This document shows positions 1 to 7,978 of a DNA stretch of 64,000 bases, in pieces. The notes under the pieces are model-generated. The model searched no databases and was not told the DNA's origin. It saw only the letters and a list, made by a program, of their open reading frames with translations. Positions within the stretch are counted from its first letter, which is position 1, and each line of letters starts with the position of its first letter. Origin of the DNA: Streptomyces dengpaensis (GTDB taxonomy: Bacteria; Actinomycetota; Actinomycetes; Streptomycetales; Streptomycetaceae); contig NZ_CP026652.1 of the NCBI RefSeq assembly GCF_002946835.1, forward strand, positions 8,432,001-8,496,000, written 5' to 3'. The position numbers and the translations under genes were made by a program.

Positions 1-36
1 TCCGGTCTGGGCGGCGACGCGGCCGACGGTGAGCAT
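1..36 (-). CDS. MerR-family regulator, N-terminal fragment (runs off window)
   Basis: Reading leftward from the ATG at 36-34 gives MLTVGRVAAQTG, which has the shape of a MerR-family N terminus (first helix of the winged helix). Only 12 codons lie in the window. It is divergent from the CDPS-copA operon, and the MerR-type operator at 75-106 lies between the two. This is the usual place for a copper-sensing MerR (CueR-like) gene. The metal-binding C-terminal loop is outside the window, so the metal specificity cannot be read. Confidence 0.6.
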   Translation of the reverse strand, partial: MLTVGRVAAQTG

Positions 37-74
37 GGTGGGGCTCCGTTCGTGCGAAGGGTTTCAGTGTGCGC

Positions 75-106
75 TTGACCTTGCCCTATGGGCAAGGTTT
101 TAGCGT
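75..106 (+). promoter_or_regulatory. MerR-type promoter/operator upstream of CDPS-copA
   Basis: A -35 element TTGACC (75-80) and a -10 element TAGCGT (101-106) are separated by 20 bp, the overlong spacing typical of MerR-activated promoters. Between them is a perfect 21-bp dyad, ACCTTGCCC (78-86) and GGGCAAGGT (90-98) around a 3-bp centre. The predicted transcription start is about 113, immediately before the ATG at 114, so the mRNA is probably leaderless. The same layout recurs at 6682-6713. Confidence 0.8.
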
Positions 107-113
107 CCGGGGC

Positions 114-830
114 ATGAGCACAGACCAAGGCGACAGCGGCGGCCGTACAGCGGCGATGTCGGTGACTCCGCTGAGCGGCCGGTGCGCCGAGGCGGTCGAG
201 CGGGCCGAGCACGTCTGCTTCGGGATCTCCCCGTTCAACAGCTACTTCTCCACGGCCCGGATCCGCGAGCTGGCGGCGTGGGGGCTCGACCGGTTCGAGC
301 GGGTGGACTTCTTCGTGCCCGACGTGCCGAGTGCGTTCACCTTCGAGGCGCTGGGATACGCCCCGGAGAAGGCGGCGTGGAAGGCTCGCAGGCAGGGCCA
401 GTACACCCGCAACAAGATCGTCACCGCGCTGGGTTCGCTCGGTGTGACGGACACGGAGGCGCGGGTGCTGGGTTGGGCTGAGCTGGAGGCCAATGCGGTG
501 TTCGGCCGTCTCCATGCGGGCGGGCTGCGCCGGTACGGCGAGGACGTAGCCTTTCGGGACGCCTGCCGGGAGGCGACCGGGTGGGTGCTGGCGGGGAAGC
601 TGCCCGCAGGGCAGGCGCCGGACGAGGAGCAGGTGGAGCGGGCGGTGCGTTACTTCCTGGCCGAGCTGCCGCTGTTCATCGACACCCCGGCGATCGTCGG
701 CGCCGAGACGTCCGTGTTCTGCTACCACGAGCCGCCTGCTGTGCTGCGCCGTCTGTACGGGGGCGAGCTGAGCTGGCGTCCCGCCGCCGGGCAGGGCTTC
801 GCCGTTGTGGCACCGGCCGTACGCGACTGA
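114..830 (+). CDS. tRNA-dependent cyclodipeptide synthase (CDPS, NYH subfamily)
   Basis: Predicted to use two aminoacyl-tRNAs to make a cyclodipeptide (2,5-diketopiperazine) in the cytoplasm. The 238-residue product has the CDPS hallmark [10 protein letters not shown] at 37-46. Its residues Ser39, Tyr180, Glu184 and Tyr204 fall exactly two positions after the catalytic set known in Streptomyces AlbC (S37, Y178, E182, Y202), which is of near-identical length. Asn42, Tyr204 and His205 place it in the NYH subfamily. ATG 114 is preferred over an upstream in-frame start at 69 because 69 precedes the promoter. The gene is followed 17 bp later by copA behind a GAGAGAGGAG ribosome site, so the two are probably one transcript. 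No adjacent oxidase or P450 is visible. The dipeptide made cannot be predicted confidently. Confidence 0.93.
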   Translation: MSTDQGDSGGRTAAMSVTPLSGRCAEAVERAEHVCFGISPFNSYFSTARIRELAAWGLDRFERVDFFVPDVPSAFTFEALGYAPEKAAWKARRQGQYTRNKIVTALGSLGVTDTEARVLGWAELEANAVFGRLHAGGLRRYGEDVAFRDACREATGWVLAGKLPAGQAPDEEQVERAVRYFLAELPLFIDTPAIVGAETSVFCYHEPPAVLRRLYGGELSWRPAAGQGFAVVAPAVRD

Positions 831-847
831 GAGAGAGGAGTGCTGCC

Positions 848-3046
848 GTGACGACCACCACTCGGGCCGATGCCGAGCAGTCCATAGAACTGGCCATCAC
901 CGGGATGACCTGCGCCTCGTGCGTGGCGCGGGTCGAGCGGAAGCTGGGCAAGCTGCCCGGAGTGACCGCGACGGTGAACCTGGCGACCGCGACCGCGCAC
1001 GTCACCCGTGAGGACCTGGCAGTCGAGGTGGCACAGCTGATAGCCGCCGTCGAAGCGATCGGTTACGGCGCCGAGGCGCCCCGGAGCGGCGCACCGGGCG
1101 CGGACGATGAGACGGTCGACGCCGAGGGCGCACACCTTTCCGGGCTGCGCCGCCGCCTGATCGCCTCGGCGCTGCTCGGCCTGCCCGTCGTCCTGGTGTC
1201 GATGATCTCCCCGCTGCACTTCCCCGGCTGGGAGTGGATCGCGCTCGCGCTGGCGACCCCTGTCGTGGCGTGGGGCGCGTGGCCGTTCCACCGGGCCGCA
1301 GCCCTGAACCTGCGGCACGGGTCGGCGACGATGGACACTCTCGTGTCGCTGGGCGTGCTGGCCGCCTACCTGTGGAGCGCGGGGACCTTGGCGCTGGGTG
1401 GGCATCACCTGTACCTGGAGGTGGCCGTCGTCCTGACGGCCTTCCTGCTGGCGGGCCGGTTCTTCGAGGCCCGTGCCAAGCGGCGGGCCGGGGACGCGAT
1501 CCGGGCGCTGATGGACCTGGGTGCCAAGGACGTCGCCGTACTGCGCGACGGAACAGAAGTCCGGATCCCGGTCGAGGAGTTGGCGGTCGGCGACCTGTTC
1601 CTGGTGCGGCCCGGCGAGAAGATCGCCACGGACGGTCAGGTCGTCGAGGGCGCATCAGCGGTGGACGAGTCGCTGCTGACCGGTGAGAGCGTGCCGGTGG
1701 AGGTCGAACCCGGCGCACAGGTCACCGGCGCCACCGTCAACAGCCACGGGCGCCTCGTTGTGCGCGCCAGGCGGGTCGGGTCGGACACAAAACTGGCGCA
1801 GATCGCCGCGCTGGTGGAGCGGGCCCAGACCGGCAAGGCGGAGGTGCAGCGCCTGGCCGACCGGATCTCGGCGGCGTTCGTCCCCGTCGTCATTGCCCTG
1901 TCGATCGGCACCTTCGCCGTGTGGATGGCGACCGGAGCCTCGGCCGCTACCGCGCTGACCGCCGCCATCGCTGTGGTGATCATCGCCTGCCCCTGCGCGC
2001 TGGGGCTCGCCACGCCGACCGCGCTAATGGTCGGCACCGGACGCGGCGCCCAGCTCGGGCTGCTGATCCGCGGCCCGGAGGTGCTGGAGTCGACGCGGCG
2101 GATCGACACCGTCGTCCTGGACAAGACCGGCACCGTCACCGAGGGCAGGATGCACCTCGTCGGCGTCGTACCGGCCAACGGCGAGGACGAGCAGCAGGTG
2201 CTGCGGCTGGCCGGCGCCCTGGAGGACGCCAGCGAACACCCGATTGCCGCCGCCATCTCCAACGCCGCCCGGGAGCGCCTGGGTTCGCTGCCAGCCGTGA
2301 CCGGCTTCGCCAACACCCAGGGCCGGGGCGTGACCGGGCAGGTCGAGGGACGCACGGAACGCGCGGGCCGGTCGGCGTGGCTGGAAGACCAGAGTCAGGT
2401 GCTGCCCGACGAGCTCGTCCGCGCCCAGAAGGAGGCCGAGGCCCAGGGCCGTACGGTCGTCTTCGCCGCCTGGGGCGGGCGCGTGCGCGGCGCGCTGGTG
2501 GTCGCCGACACCGTCAAGCCGACCAGCGCCGCGGCGGTGGCTGACCTCAAGCGGCTCGGGCTCACCTCCGTCCTGCTGACCGGCGACAACACGGCGGCGG
2601 CACGCGCGGTCGCGGCCGAGGTCGGCATCGACCAGGTGATCGCCGAAGTGCACCCGGAGGACAAGGTCGCCGAGGTCGAACGCCTCCAGCGGCAGGGGCG
2701 GGTAGTGGCGATGGTCGGCGACGGCGTCAACGACGCGGCCGCCCTCGCCCAGGCCGACTTGGGCCTGGCCATGGGCACCGGCACCGATGCCGCGATCGCC
2801 GCATCCGACCTCACCCTGGTACGGGGAGACCTGCGCGCGGCGGCGGACGCGATCCGGCTGGCCCGCCGCACCCTCCGGACCATCAAGGCCAACCTGTTCT
2901 GGGCCTTCGCCTACAACGTGGCCGCGCTGCCGCTGGCCGCGCTCGGCCTGCTCAACCCCATGATCGCCGGGGCCGCGATGGCGTTCTCCTCGGTCTTCGT
3001 GGTCTCCAACAGCCTGCGGCTGCGCCGCTTCCAGCCACTGCGCTGA
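848..3046 (+). CDS. copA: Copper-exporting P1B-type ATPase
   Basis: Pumps Cu(I) out of the cytoplasm using ATP. The 732-residue protein has an N-terminal heavy-metal-associated domain with GMTCASC (near residue 19). Membrane segments follow, with the actuator motif TGES, the Cys-Pro-Cys transmembrane metal site in [12 protein letters not shown], the phosphorylation motif DKTGT, the SEHP motif of P1B pumps and the hinge GDGVND. Length and domain order are normal. GTG 848 is chosen because a strong purine-rich ribosome site (GAGAGAGGAG) lies just upstream and the HMA domain starts soon after. It follows the CDPS gene at 17 bp, so both are expected to respond to the MerR promoter at 75-106. The CPC motif favours Cu(I) or Ag(I). 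Confidence 0.95.
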   Translation: MTTTTRADAEQSIELAITGMTCASCVARVERKLGKLPGVTATVNLATATAHVTREDLAVEVAQLIAAVEAIGYGAEAPRSGAPGADDETVDAEGAHLSGLRRRLIASALLGLPVVLVSMISPLHFPGWEWIALALATPVVAWGAWPFHRAAALNLRHGSATMDTLVSLGVLAAYLWSAGTLALGGHHLYLEVAVVLTAFLLAGRFFEARAKRRAGDAIRALMDLGAKDVAVLRDGTEVRIPVEELAVGDLFLVRPGEKIATDGQVVEGASAVDESLLTGESVPVEVEPGAQVTGATVNSHGRLVVRARRVGSDTKLAQIAALVERAQTGKAEVQRLADRISAAFVPVVIALSIGTFAVWMATGASAATALTAAIAVVIIACPCALGLATPTALMVGTGRGAQLGLLIRGPEVLESTRRIDTVVLDKTGTVTEGRMHLVGVVPANGEDEQQVLRLAGALEDASEHPIAAAISNAARERLGSLPAVTGFANTQGRGVTGQVEGRTERAGRSAWLEDQSQVLPDELVRAQKEAEAQGRTVVFAAWGGRVRGALVVADTVKPTSAAAVADLKRLGLTSVLLTGDNTAAARAVAAEVGIDQVIAEVHPEDKVAEVERLQRQGRVVAMVGDGVNDAAALAQADLGLAMGTGTDAAIAASDLTLVRGDLRAAADAIRLARRTLRTIKANLFWAFAYNVAALPLAALGLLNPMIAGAAMAFSSVFVVSNSLRLRRFQPLR

Positions 3047-3128
3047 CACAGGCACTCGCACCGAGGGGCAGCCAGATCGAAGTCCGGGCCGCCCCTTCGG
3101 CGCACCTGCCGCCCACCCGGAGGGTGCT

Positions 3129-3773
3129 TCATCTGTCGGCGGGCCCGGCTGTGGGCTTGCGGGCGGTGAGGCGTTCGACGATGCCGAGCTTGAACCGGCC
3201 GTGCTGCTCGATCTCCAGGCCCGCCGCCTGAACGTGCCGGAGGGGCCGGCGCAGCAGATGCTCCCCGCCCATCGGCACGGTGATGAGTTCGATGATCCGC
3301 TGCAGCGCGCGGACGGGCCAGGTGGTGCTGGGGACGTGGTCCAGCAGGAGGAGCTGGCCGCCGGGCCTGAGCACGCGGCTCATCTCCGCGATCGCGCGCT
3401 GGTCGTCGGGGATCGCGCACAGCGAGAGGGTGCACACCACGGTGTCGAAGGACGCGTCCGGGAACGGCAGGGCCTGGGCGTCACCCTCGCGCAGGTCCGC
3501 GGCCAGATCGAGCCTGCCTGCACGGCGCCGGGCGACGGCCAGCATCTGCGGGCTCCACTCGATGCCAGTCAGCCGCCTACCCGGAGGGTAGAGGGGCAGG
3601 TTCAGACCGGTGCCGATGGCGACCTCCAGAACGTCGCCGCTGGCTTGGGAACACACCCAGACGCGGCTCTCGCCGAACAGGGTGCGGTCGAAGAACCGCA
3701 TCTGCCGGTCGTAGGAGCGGGCATGCTTGTCCCAGTAGCGGCGCAGCCGCTCGTTGCTGCTCGGCTCGGGCAT
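3129..3773 (-). CDS. Class I SAM-dependent methyltransferase
   Basis: A 214-residue methyltransferase of the UbiE/Methyltransf_11 type. The SAM-binding glycine motif is seen as VLEVAIGTGLN, followed by GIEWSPQML, the acidic GDAQALPFPDASFD and the post-motif VLRPGGQLLLLDH. The substrate is not evident. ATG 3773 is chosen because GAGGATG lies upstream and family similarity begins there. The gene converges with copA (82 bp apart). Similar genes are often found near metal-resistance genes, but a role in modifying the CDPS product is also conceivable from position alone; that is inference. Confidence 0.85.
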   Translation of the reverse strand: MPEPSSNERLRRYWDKHARSYDRQMRFFDRTLFGESRVWVCSQASGDVLEVAIGTGLNLPLYPPGRRLTGIEWSPQMLAVARRRAGRLDLAADLREGDAQALPFPDASFDTVVCTLSLCAIPDDQRAIAEMSRVLRPGGQLLLLDHVPSTTWPVRALQRIIELITVPMGGEHLLRRPLRHVQAAGLEIEQHGRFKLGIVERLTARKPTAGPADR

Positions 3774-3885
3774 GGGCTCATCCTCGCCGCCGGGCGACTC
3801 CTGAGCACGTAAGCGTCGCCCCTCCGCAGGACCCGGCCGGAGGGCTTCCCCCGGCCGGGCCACCTTGGGCTTGGGCGTTGTCGTG

Positions 3886-4149
3886 TCAGTCGGCCGGGCG
3901 GGCCGTGTAGTCGCCGGCCTGCTCCACCGCCGCGACGAGTACGGCCGTGGCCACGTCGGCGCCTTCGTCCAGGCGGACGGTGGTGCGCCCGGTCTTCACG
4001 TCGGTGTGGGAGGAGCGGACCCCGGGGATGTCCTCCAGCTCGTCATCGATGAGCAGGCCGCAGCTGGTGCAGTGCATGCCCTCGACGTGGAGCACCAGTT
4101 CCGGACCGGTGTCGGCTTCGGTGTTGTTCTTACGGCTGAACAGCTTCAC
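3886..4149 (-). CDS. copZ: CopZ-like heavy-metal-associated domain protein
   Basis: A small soluble HMA-fold protein of 87 residues with the metal motif GMHCTSC (residues about 24-30), expected to bind Cu(I) and hand it to CopA. Most of the length is the single ferredoxin-like HMA domain. The GTG start at 4149 overlaps the stop codon of the upstream SafE-cupredoxin gene by one base, so the two are translationally coupled. The N-terminal MKLFSRKN segment is basic and not a signal peptide, which supports a cytoplasmic location. The pairing with a membrane cupredoxin protein strengthens the copper assignment. Confidence 0.88.
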   Translation of the reverse strand: MKLFSRKNNTEADTGPELVLHVEGMHCTSCGLLIDDELEDIPGVRSSHTDVKTGRTTVRLDEGADVATAVLVAAVEQAGDYTARPAD

Positions 4150-5303
4150 TACAGGTCCTTCTTGAAGTCGATGGCGCCGGTCTGCATGCCCATGGCGCAG
4201 GAGAAGCGGAGCGTGCCGGGCTTACGGGTGCCGAGGTCGATGTTGGTGTCGCCGTCCCGTTTGACGATCTCCTGGACGCCGAGTTCGGGGATGGTGAACG
4301 CGCGGGCGCAGCCGCCGGAGTCCTTGCCGTGCAGCACGAGCGTGGTCGGCACTCCGGCCTTCGCGGTGAACTGGGTGGGGGCGTAGAAGTCCGTCACGGT
4401 CAGCGTGACGATCTGCTTGCCGGAGGCGTCGATACGCACCAGCTCCGGGACATCGGCTTCCGTCGTCCCTCCGCCACCGGAGCCGCCCTGCTCGCCGCCC
4501 TCGACGGTGAACGGCTCACTCGCCACAGCCTGCTTGTCGGGGGTGGCGAACGAGACCCAGCCACCGGCCTGCAGCGCGGAGCCCACCGTCCAGGCCGCGA
4601 CGCTCAGCACCACCACACCGGTGAGCCCGGCCAGTCGCCCGGACAACGCCTGACTGCTGCGGCGGAAGAGGTAGCCGAGCACGGCGAACAGCGGCGCCGT
4701 ACCGATCACGAAACCGGCCATCACCGCCGCCCCGGCCACCGGAGATCCGGAGGTGATGGCGAGCAGCTCCATCGACAGGGTCACCCCGCACGGCACCAGC
4801 ACGGTGGCGAAACCGACCAGGGCCGGGGTGACGGCCGAGCCGGTCCTGGTACTGCGCCGCATCAACCGGCCGAACGATGCCGGAGGACGCGGCACCAGCC
4901 GCCCCACCCACCTGACGCCGAACAGGTCCAGCGCGAACAGCACCATCAGCACCCCGGCGGCCAGCAGCAGCACCGCCTGCATGCGAGGGCTGGGCTGCAG
5001 CGCATCACCAAAGACACCCAGCAATGCGCCGAGCAGGGTATGCGAGAGCAGCTTCCCGGCAAGGAACACTCCGACCGGCGCCAGCGGCGTGGCAGCTCGT
5101 TCCACCAAAGGCGCGGAGACAGGGCGGGACTGACTCGGCGACTTCTTGGAGGCCGACTTCGCGGGGGAGGGAGCGGGGGCGGGGGCACGGCGGCGGGTCA
5201 CCGCACCGGCCAACAGCCCCCCTTGAACGGCGGCACACGAGGCGCCACCGGCGAGCAGACCGGTACTCGCACCAGTGATCAGCAAAGCGACGGACGACGG
5301 CAT
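4149..5303 (-). CDS. SafE/UreH-type membrane protein fused to a cupredoxin-like domain
   Basis: A 384-residue membrane protein. The N-terminal two thirds contain about six hydrophobic segments of the TauE/SafE (UreH-like) type, including a VLVPCGVTLSMELLA segment with a Pro-Cys-Gly motif. After a Gly/Ser-rich linker, the C-terminal ~100 residues resemble a cupredoxin-like beta-sandwich with a HGKDSGGCARAF segment and FSCAMGMQTG, whose Cys and Met residues are candidate copper ligands. ATG 5303 is preferred because AGGAG lies ten bases upstream. Similar SafE-cupredoxin proteins are associated with copper loci. The gene is coupled to the copZ-like gene downstream. Transport direction is unknown. 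Confidence 0.8.
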   Translation of the reverse strand: MPSSVALLITGASTGLLAGGASCAAVQGGLLAGAVTRRRAPAPAPSPAKSASKKSPSQSRPVSAPLVERAATPLAPVGVFLAGKLLSHTLLGALLGVFGDALQPSPRMQAVLLLAAGVLMVLFALDLFGVRWVGRLVPRPPASFGRLMRRSTRTGSAVTPALVGFATVLVPCGVTLSMELLAITSGSPVAGAAVMAGFVIGTAPLFAVLGYLFRRSSQALSGRLAGLTGVVVLSVAAWTVGSALQAGGWVSFATPDKQAVASEPFTVEGGEQGGSGGGGTTEADVPELVRIDASGKQIVTLTVTDFYAPTQFTAKAGVPTTLVLHGKDSGGCARAFTIPELGVQEIVKRDGDTNIDLGTRKPGTLRFSCAMGMQTGAIDFKKDL

Positions 5304-5432
5304 GCGTCGGAACTCCTGTTCTGCGACGACGGCACGCACACAGGAATGCGGTTACGGGCGTGCCAAGGCGGACGTCAGGAACACGGCGTCCCACGAGGCG
5401 GCCCGAGGGGCAGCCTCACGGGCGGCGAGCCG

Positions 5433-5867
5433 TCACGTCCGCGACACGCACAACCGATGCAGATCAGGAGGAGCCACCGCAGGCGGAGGGGCATTGGGCT
5501 GCGCCACCAGCCGCGCAGGGGAGCACGCGATCGCGCGCGGGGTGACCGCGGGCGCCTGTCCGGACGGGCCGTCCTGGGCGAGCGTGGCCTCCGGCGCCGC
5601 ACACTGCTTCTCGGCCGCCGGGCAGCGCGGGCTGTGATCCACCGCCGACTCCGCCACGGCCGACGCGGCAGCACCTTCGGCATGCTCTACATGGCCGCCG
5701 ACTGCCGACTGCGATGCCGCGTCCATCGGCGCCGACATCCCCATCGGCATGGTCATCGCCATCGCGGGACGCGCCAGCCCCGTCAGACACACGAACAGCG
5801 CGCACACCAACAGCGCCCCGGACCACGCCCGGAGCGGCAGCAGCACGCGTCGCGACATGCGCGCCAT
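5433..5867 (-). CDS. DUF6153-type small exported/membrane protein
   Basis: A 144-residue protein of unknown function, DUF6153-like from its layout. It has a basic N terminus, one hydrophobic segment (ALLVCALFVCLTGLARPAMA) that could be a signal or anchor, a Met/His-rich stretch (MTMPMGM and HVEH nearby), then a low-complexity Ala/Pro tail ending in PPDLHRLCVSRT. His and Met clusters are compatible with extracytoplasmic copper binding, but this is inference. The start at 5867 is one base after the stop of the decayed gene upstream, suggesting former coupling. A start at 5858 is possible. Confidence 0.65.
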   Translation of the reverse strand: MARMSRRVLLPLRAWSGALLVCALFVCLTGLARPAMAMTMPMGMSAPMDAASQSAVGGHVEHAEGAAASAVAESAVDHSPRCPAAEKQCAAPEATLAQDGPSGQAPAVTPRAIACSPARLVAQPNAPPPAVAPPDLHRLCVSRT

Positions 5868-5868
5868 G

Positions 5869-6621
5869 CTAAGCCATGCCCGACGGCCGCCCCGCCGACC
5901 ACGGACGTGCCGAGCTACTCGGCCAGTCGTAGCTGCTGGGCACGTCGGTCTTCTGGCCCACCGGCCCGTACACGAGCGCGATCTCGTCATGCGCCCGGAA
6001 CTCGACCACGGCCGGATCGCCGACGTACTCCTTGCCGTTGACGTAGGCGCGGAACTCGTTGCCGCCACCGGCCTTGAGCCCGTGGAGTCCTGGGTGAGGA
6101 TGTCCCACTCGGTCATGAACTGGCCCAGGGAGAAGGTGGCCTTGACCGGGGACTCGATGTGGACCACGCCATTCGCGGCAGGCGTGTGCTACGAGCTGAT
6201 CTGCCGCGCCTGCTGGTCGATCCCGATGCCCGCGGGCACGGCGTCCGGCTGGCCGTCCACAAGGACGTCCAGATGCGCGTGAATGTGCTCGACGTTGCCC
6301 TCCTTGCCCAGCATCGGCAGTCCGGCCGCGCTGACCCGGGCGGAAGGATCACTCGGCACACCCCAGGGCGGCTCGGTCGTACGGCCTGACGCGGTCTTCA
6401 TGGGAGCCGGGGATGCCCGTCTCGGCGGTAGTCCTGGTTCCGTCGTCCGAGGTCCGGACGACGGCGAGAGAGATCACGGCGACGACCTCGAGTACGGCGA
6501 CACCCACGACGAGGACAATCAGCCGGCGGCGTCGACGCTCAGCACGCCCCGCCCGCTCATGCATCGCGGCGGCTCGGGCCCGGCGGCCTGGCGATGTCTT
6601 CTTGGCGGGCTTGCGGGACAT
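5869..6621 (-). pseudogene. Broken membrane-anchored protein gene (two frameshifts and one nonsense codon)
   Basis: Three reading frames together make one protein. Frame 1 from 6621 gives a basic N terminus and a single membrane helix. A shift around 6365-6400 leads to a frame containing PWGVPSDPSARVSAAGLPML and HIHAHLDVLVDG. An in-frame TAG at 6189-6191 follows ARQISS and is followed directly by HTPAANGVVHIESPVKATF. A second shift near 6085 leads to LKAGGGNEFRAYVNGKEYVGDP and the end at 5869. The whole resembles a conserved Streptomyces membrane protein with His-rich extracellular motifs, but function is unknown. Three separate lesions suggest real decay rather than a single read error. Confidence 0.75.
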
Positions 6622-6681
6622 GCCTGGATTCCTCCGAATCACGCCCGAGAGAAGCACCTCAGATCCAGCCTAAACAGACCC

Positions 6682-6713
6682 TTGACCTTGCCCCAGGGGA
6701 AAGGTTTTAGCGT
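6682..6713 (+). promoter_or_regulatory. Second MerR-type promoter/operator
   Basis: TTGACC (6682-6687) and TAGCGT (6708-6713) are separated by 20 bp, identical to the CDPS promoter. The intervening dyad (6685-6705) keeps ACCTTGCCC and AAGGT but has one mismatch in the right arm (GGGGA instead of GGGCA). It reads into the 48-residue Cys-rich gene at 6750, whose leader carries GGAAGGAGG. The same regulator probably controls both sites. Confidence 0.75.
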
Positions 6714-6749
6714 CGTCGCACCGGCACGAAGCGGGAAGGAGGTCACCTC

Positions 6750-6896
6750 ATGGCATTCGTCGAAGGCGAGGTGTACCGGTGCCCGGACCCCAGCTGCGGC
6801 TGCGAGATCACCGTGACCAAAGGTGCACCCCCAGGCCATGGCGGTGATCAAGCCCCGACCTGCTGCTGCGGCCTTCCCATGGAGAAGGTCCGCTGA
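6750..6896 (+). CDS. Small Cys-rich putative metal-binding protein (48 aa)
   Basis: A 48-residue protein with seven Cys residues: CPDPSCGC near the N terminus and a CCCG cluster near the C terminus. The middle [12 protein letters not shown] is Gly/Pro-rich. This pattern suggests a metallothionein-like or zinc-ribbon-like metal chelator in the cytoplasm. A strong ribosome site (GGAAGGAGG) lies eight bases upstream of the ATG. It is the first gene after the second MerR-type promoter, so it should be among the most strongly metal-induced products. No characterised family is claimed. Confidence 0.75.
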   Translation: MAFVEGEVYRCPDPSCGCEITVTKGAPPGHGGDQAPTCCCGLPMEKVR

Positions 6897-6984
6897 GCCG
6901 GCGCCCGGCAGCCGCGCTGTCCCGTCCTGCTGCTACGCCCACCCGATTGTCGACCGACACGCAAGAACACCCGAGGGACCTGTC

Positions 6985-7209
6985 ATGAGCCAGCTGCTTT
7001 ACGTACTCCCCGCCCTCGTCTGCCCCATCGGCATGGGCCTGATGATGTGGTTCATGATGCGCGGCAAGCGCCCCGCCCCCGACCAGTCGCACACTGCCCC
7101 AACCACCGCGCAGGAGCAGGAGCTCGCCCGCCTGCGCAAAGAAGTCGAGGCCCTGCGCGACGAGCAGCGGTCCCCGAAGGCCGACCTCCACAAGGGCTCT
7201 CCGGCATGA
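6985..7209 (+). CDS. Small single-span membrane protein
   Basis: A 74-residue protein with one N-terminal membrane helix ([20 protein letters not shown]) rich in Met and containing a Cys, then a charged, Glu/Arg-rich helical tail that may form a coiled coil (about residues 42-64). It has no known function. Met and Cys in the membrane span fit a role near copper traffic, but that is inference. The next gene starts within its stop codon (ATGA at 7206), so the two are translationally coupled. Confidence 0.7.
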   Translation: MSQLLYVLPALVCPIGMGLMMWFMMRGKRPAPDQSHTAPTTAQEQELARLRKEVEALRDEQRSPKADLHKGSPA

Positions 7210-7454
7210 CCGGCATTTGGCTTCCCCTGGCCGCGACCGCACTCGCCGCAGCCCTCACATACGTGTGCTGCATCCGTCCGACGCGCCGGCACGGCAACTG
7301 CAGCCCGGCCGGGCCTGAGCGCACGGCGGAAAGCGTTGACGGGGAGATCCGCCGCACCCGCGAGGAACTGCACCACCTGCGCGAGCAGGCCTCGGCGCAG
7401 GAACGGTCCGATCATCTCCGGACACCGGCTCGCAGCAGACGACAGCTCGACTGA
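7206..7454 (+). CDS. Small membrane-anchored protein, coupled to the preceding gene
   Basis: An 82-residue hypothetical protein with an N-terminal hydrophobic segment (about residues 4-22, ending in CC) and a hydrophilic tail with a heptad-like [16 protein letters not shown] stretch. It resembles its upstream neighbour in layout: one membrane span and a short coiled coil, so the pair may associate. The ATG lies in an ATGA overlap with the previous stop. No family was recognised. It probably belongs to the operon started at the second MerR-type promoter. Confidence 0.6.
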   Translation: MTGIWLPLAATALAAALTYVCCIRPTRRHGNCSPAGPERTAESVDGEIRRTREELHHLREQASAQERSDHLRTPARSRRQLD

Positions 7455-7534
7455 CGCAGAGACGGGGCTGCCGGTCGGGCCGGGCACGGGAGCAGGACGC
7501 CACCACCGTCGGCACGCAGAAGCGGGCCAAACGG

Positions 7535-7708
7535 CACTGGCGACCTCCGCGGCTCTGCTCGGACAGTGAAGAGGAGCCTCTCGGGAGAGGTGAGCGCAGG
7601 CATGGTGCCGGCTGGGCCTGGATGGCTCTGATACCCCTTTTGTGGATCGCATTGATCGGCCTGGTGGTGTGGGCGGCCGTATGCCTCGCACAGCGTCCCG
7701 CCGGCCAC
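7535..7708 (+). repeat. Direct repeat, copy A (SHOCT gene 5' region)
   Basis: About 174 bp that closely match 8896-9080, from CACTGGCG through the ribosome-site region and the first ~35 codons of a small membrane protein, ending at CGGCCAC. Copy A lacks about 11 bases where copy B has its ATG start, so only copy B keeps an in-frame start. It is evidence of a local duplication. Confidence 0.8.
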
Positions 7709-7900
7709 ACCACCGCCATCGCCGTCACCGCCCTGGTGGTAGTCCTCGCCGTGGGGCAGCCGCCATCCGCCACCGCAAACGGCAGTCGGCCCGCCACTCC
7801 ACTCCCACCAGGACAGCCCCCTCCGCCGCCGCAGCGGACGACTGCTGCGCGCCCCACACCGGCCTCAACCGACCGCGACAGCGACGGCCACTGCTGCTGA
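7592..7900 (+). pseudogene. Degenerate paralogue of the SHOCT membrane protein gene
   Basis: The frame encodes [20 protein letters not shown], nearly identical to the membrane span of the SHOCT protein at 8964. The 11-base deletion relative to that copy puts the GTG and ATG codons at 7590 and 7602 out of frame, and the first in-frame ATG (7622) has no ribosome site. After the shared segment the sequence diverges into a second hydrophobic stretch and a Pro-rich tail ending in HCC, with no SHOCT motif. It could still be translated from 7622, but decay is more likely. Confidence 0.6.
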
Positions 7901-7978
7901 CCCCACCCACGCCCGGACCCGCTGCGGCCGGGAACAGACCAAGCCCCGCTGCGGGCAACTGCCGGAACGGAACCACAC

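Noticed and set aside
69..113. Earlier CDPS start at 69
   Set aside because: It lies inside the promoter; the catalytic residues already align with AlbC at a constant offset from the ATG at 114.
581..847. Longer N terminus for copA within the CDPS gene
   Set aside because: It would overlap the CDPS by 250 bases in another frame and gives Arg/Ala-rich nonsense. GTG 848 with a strong ribosome site fits the HMA domain start.
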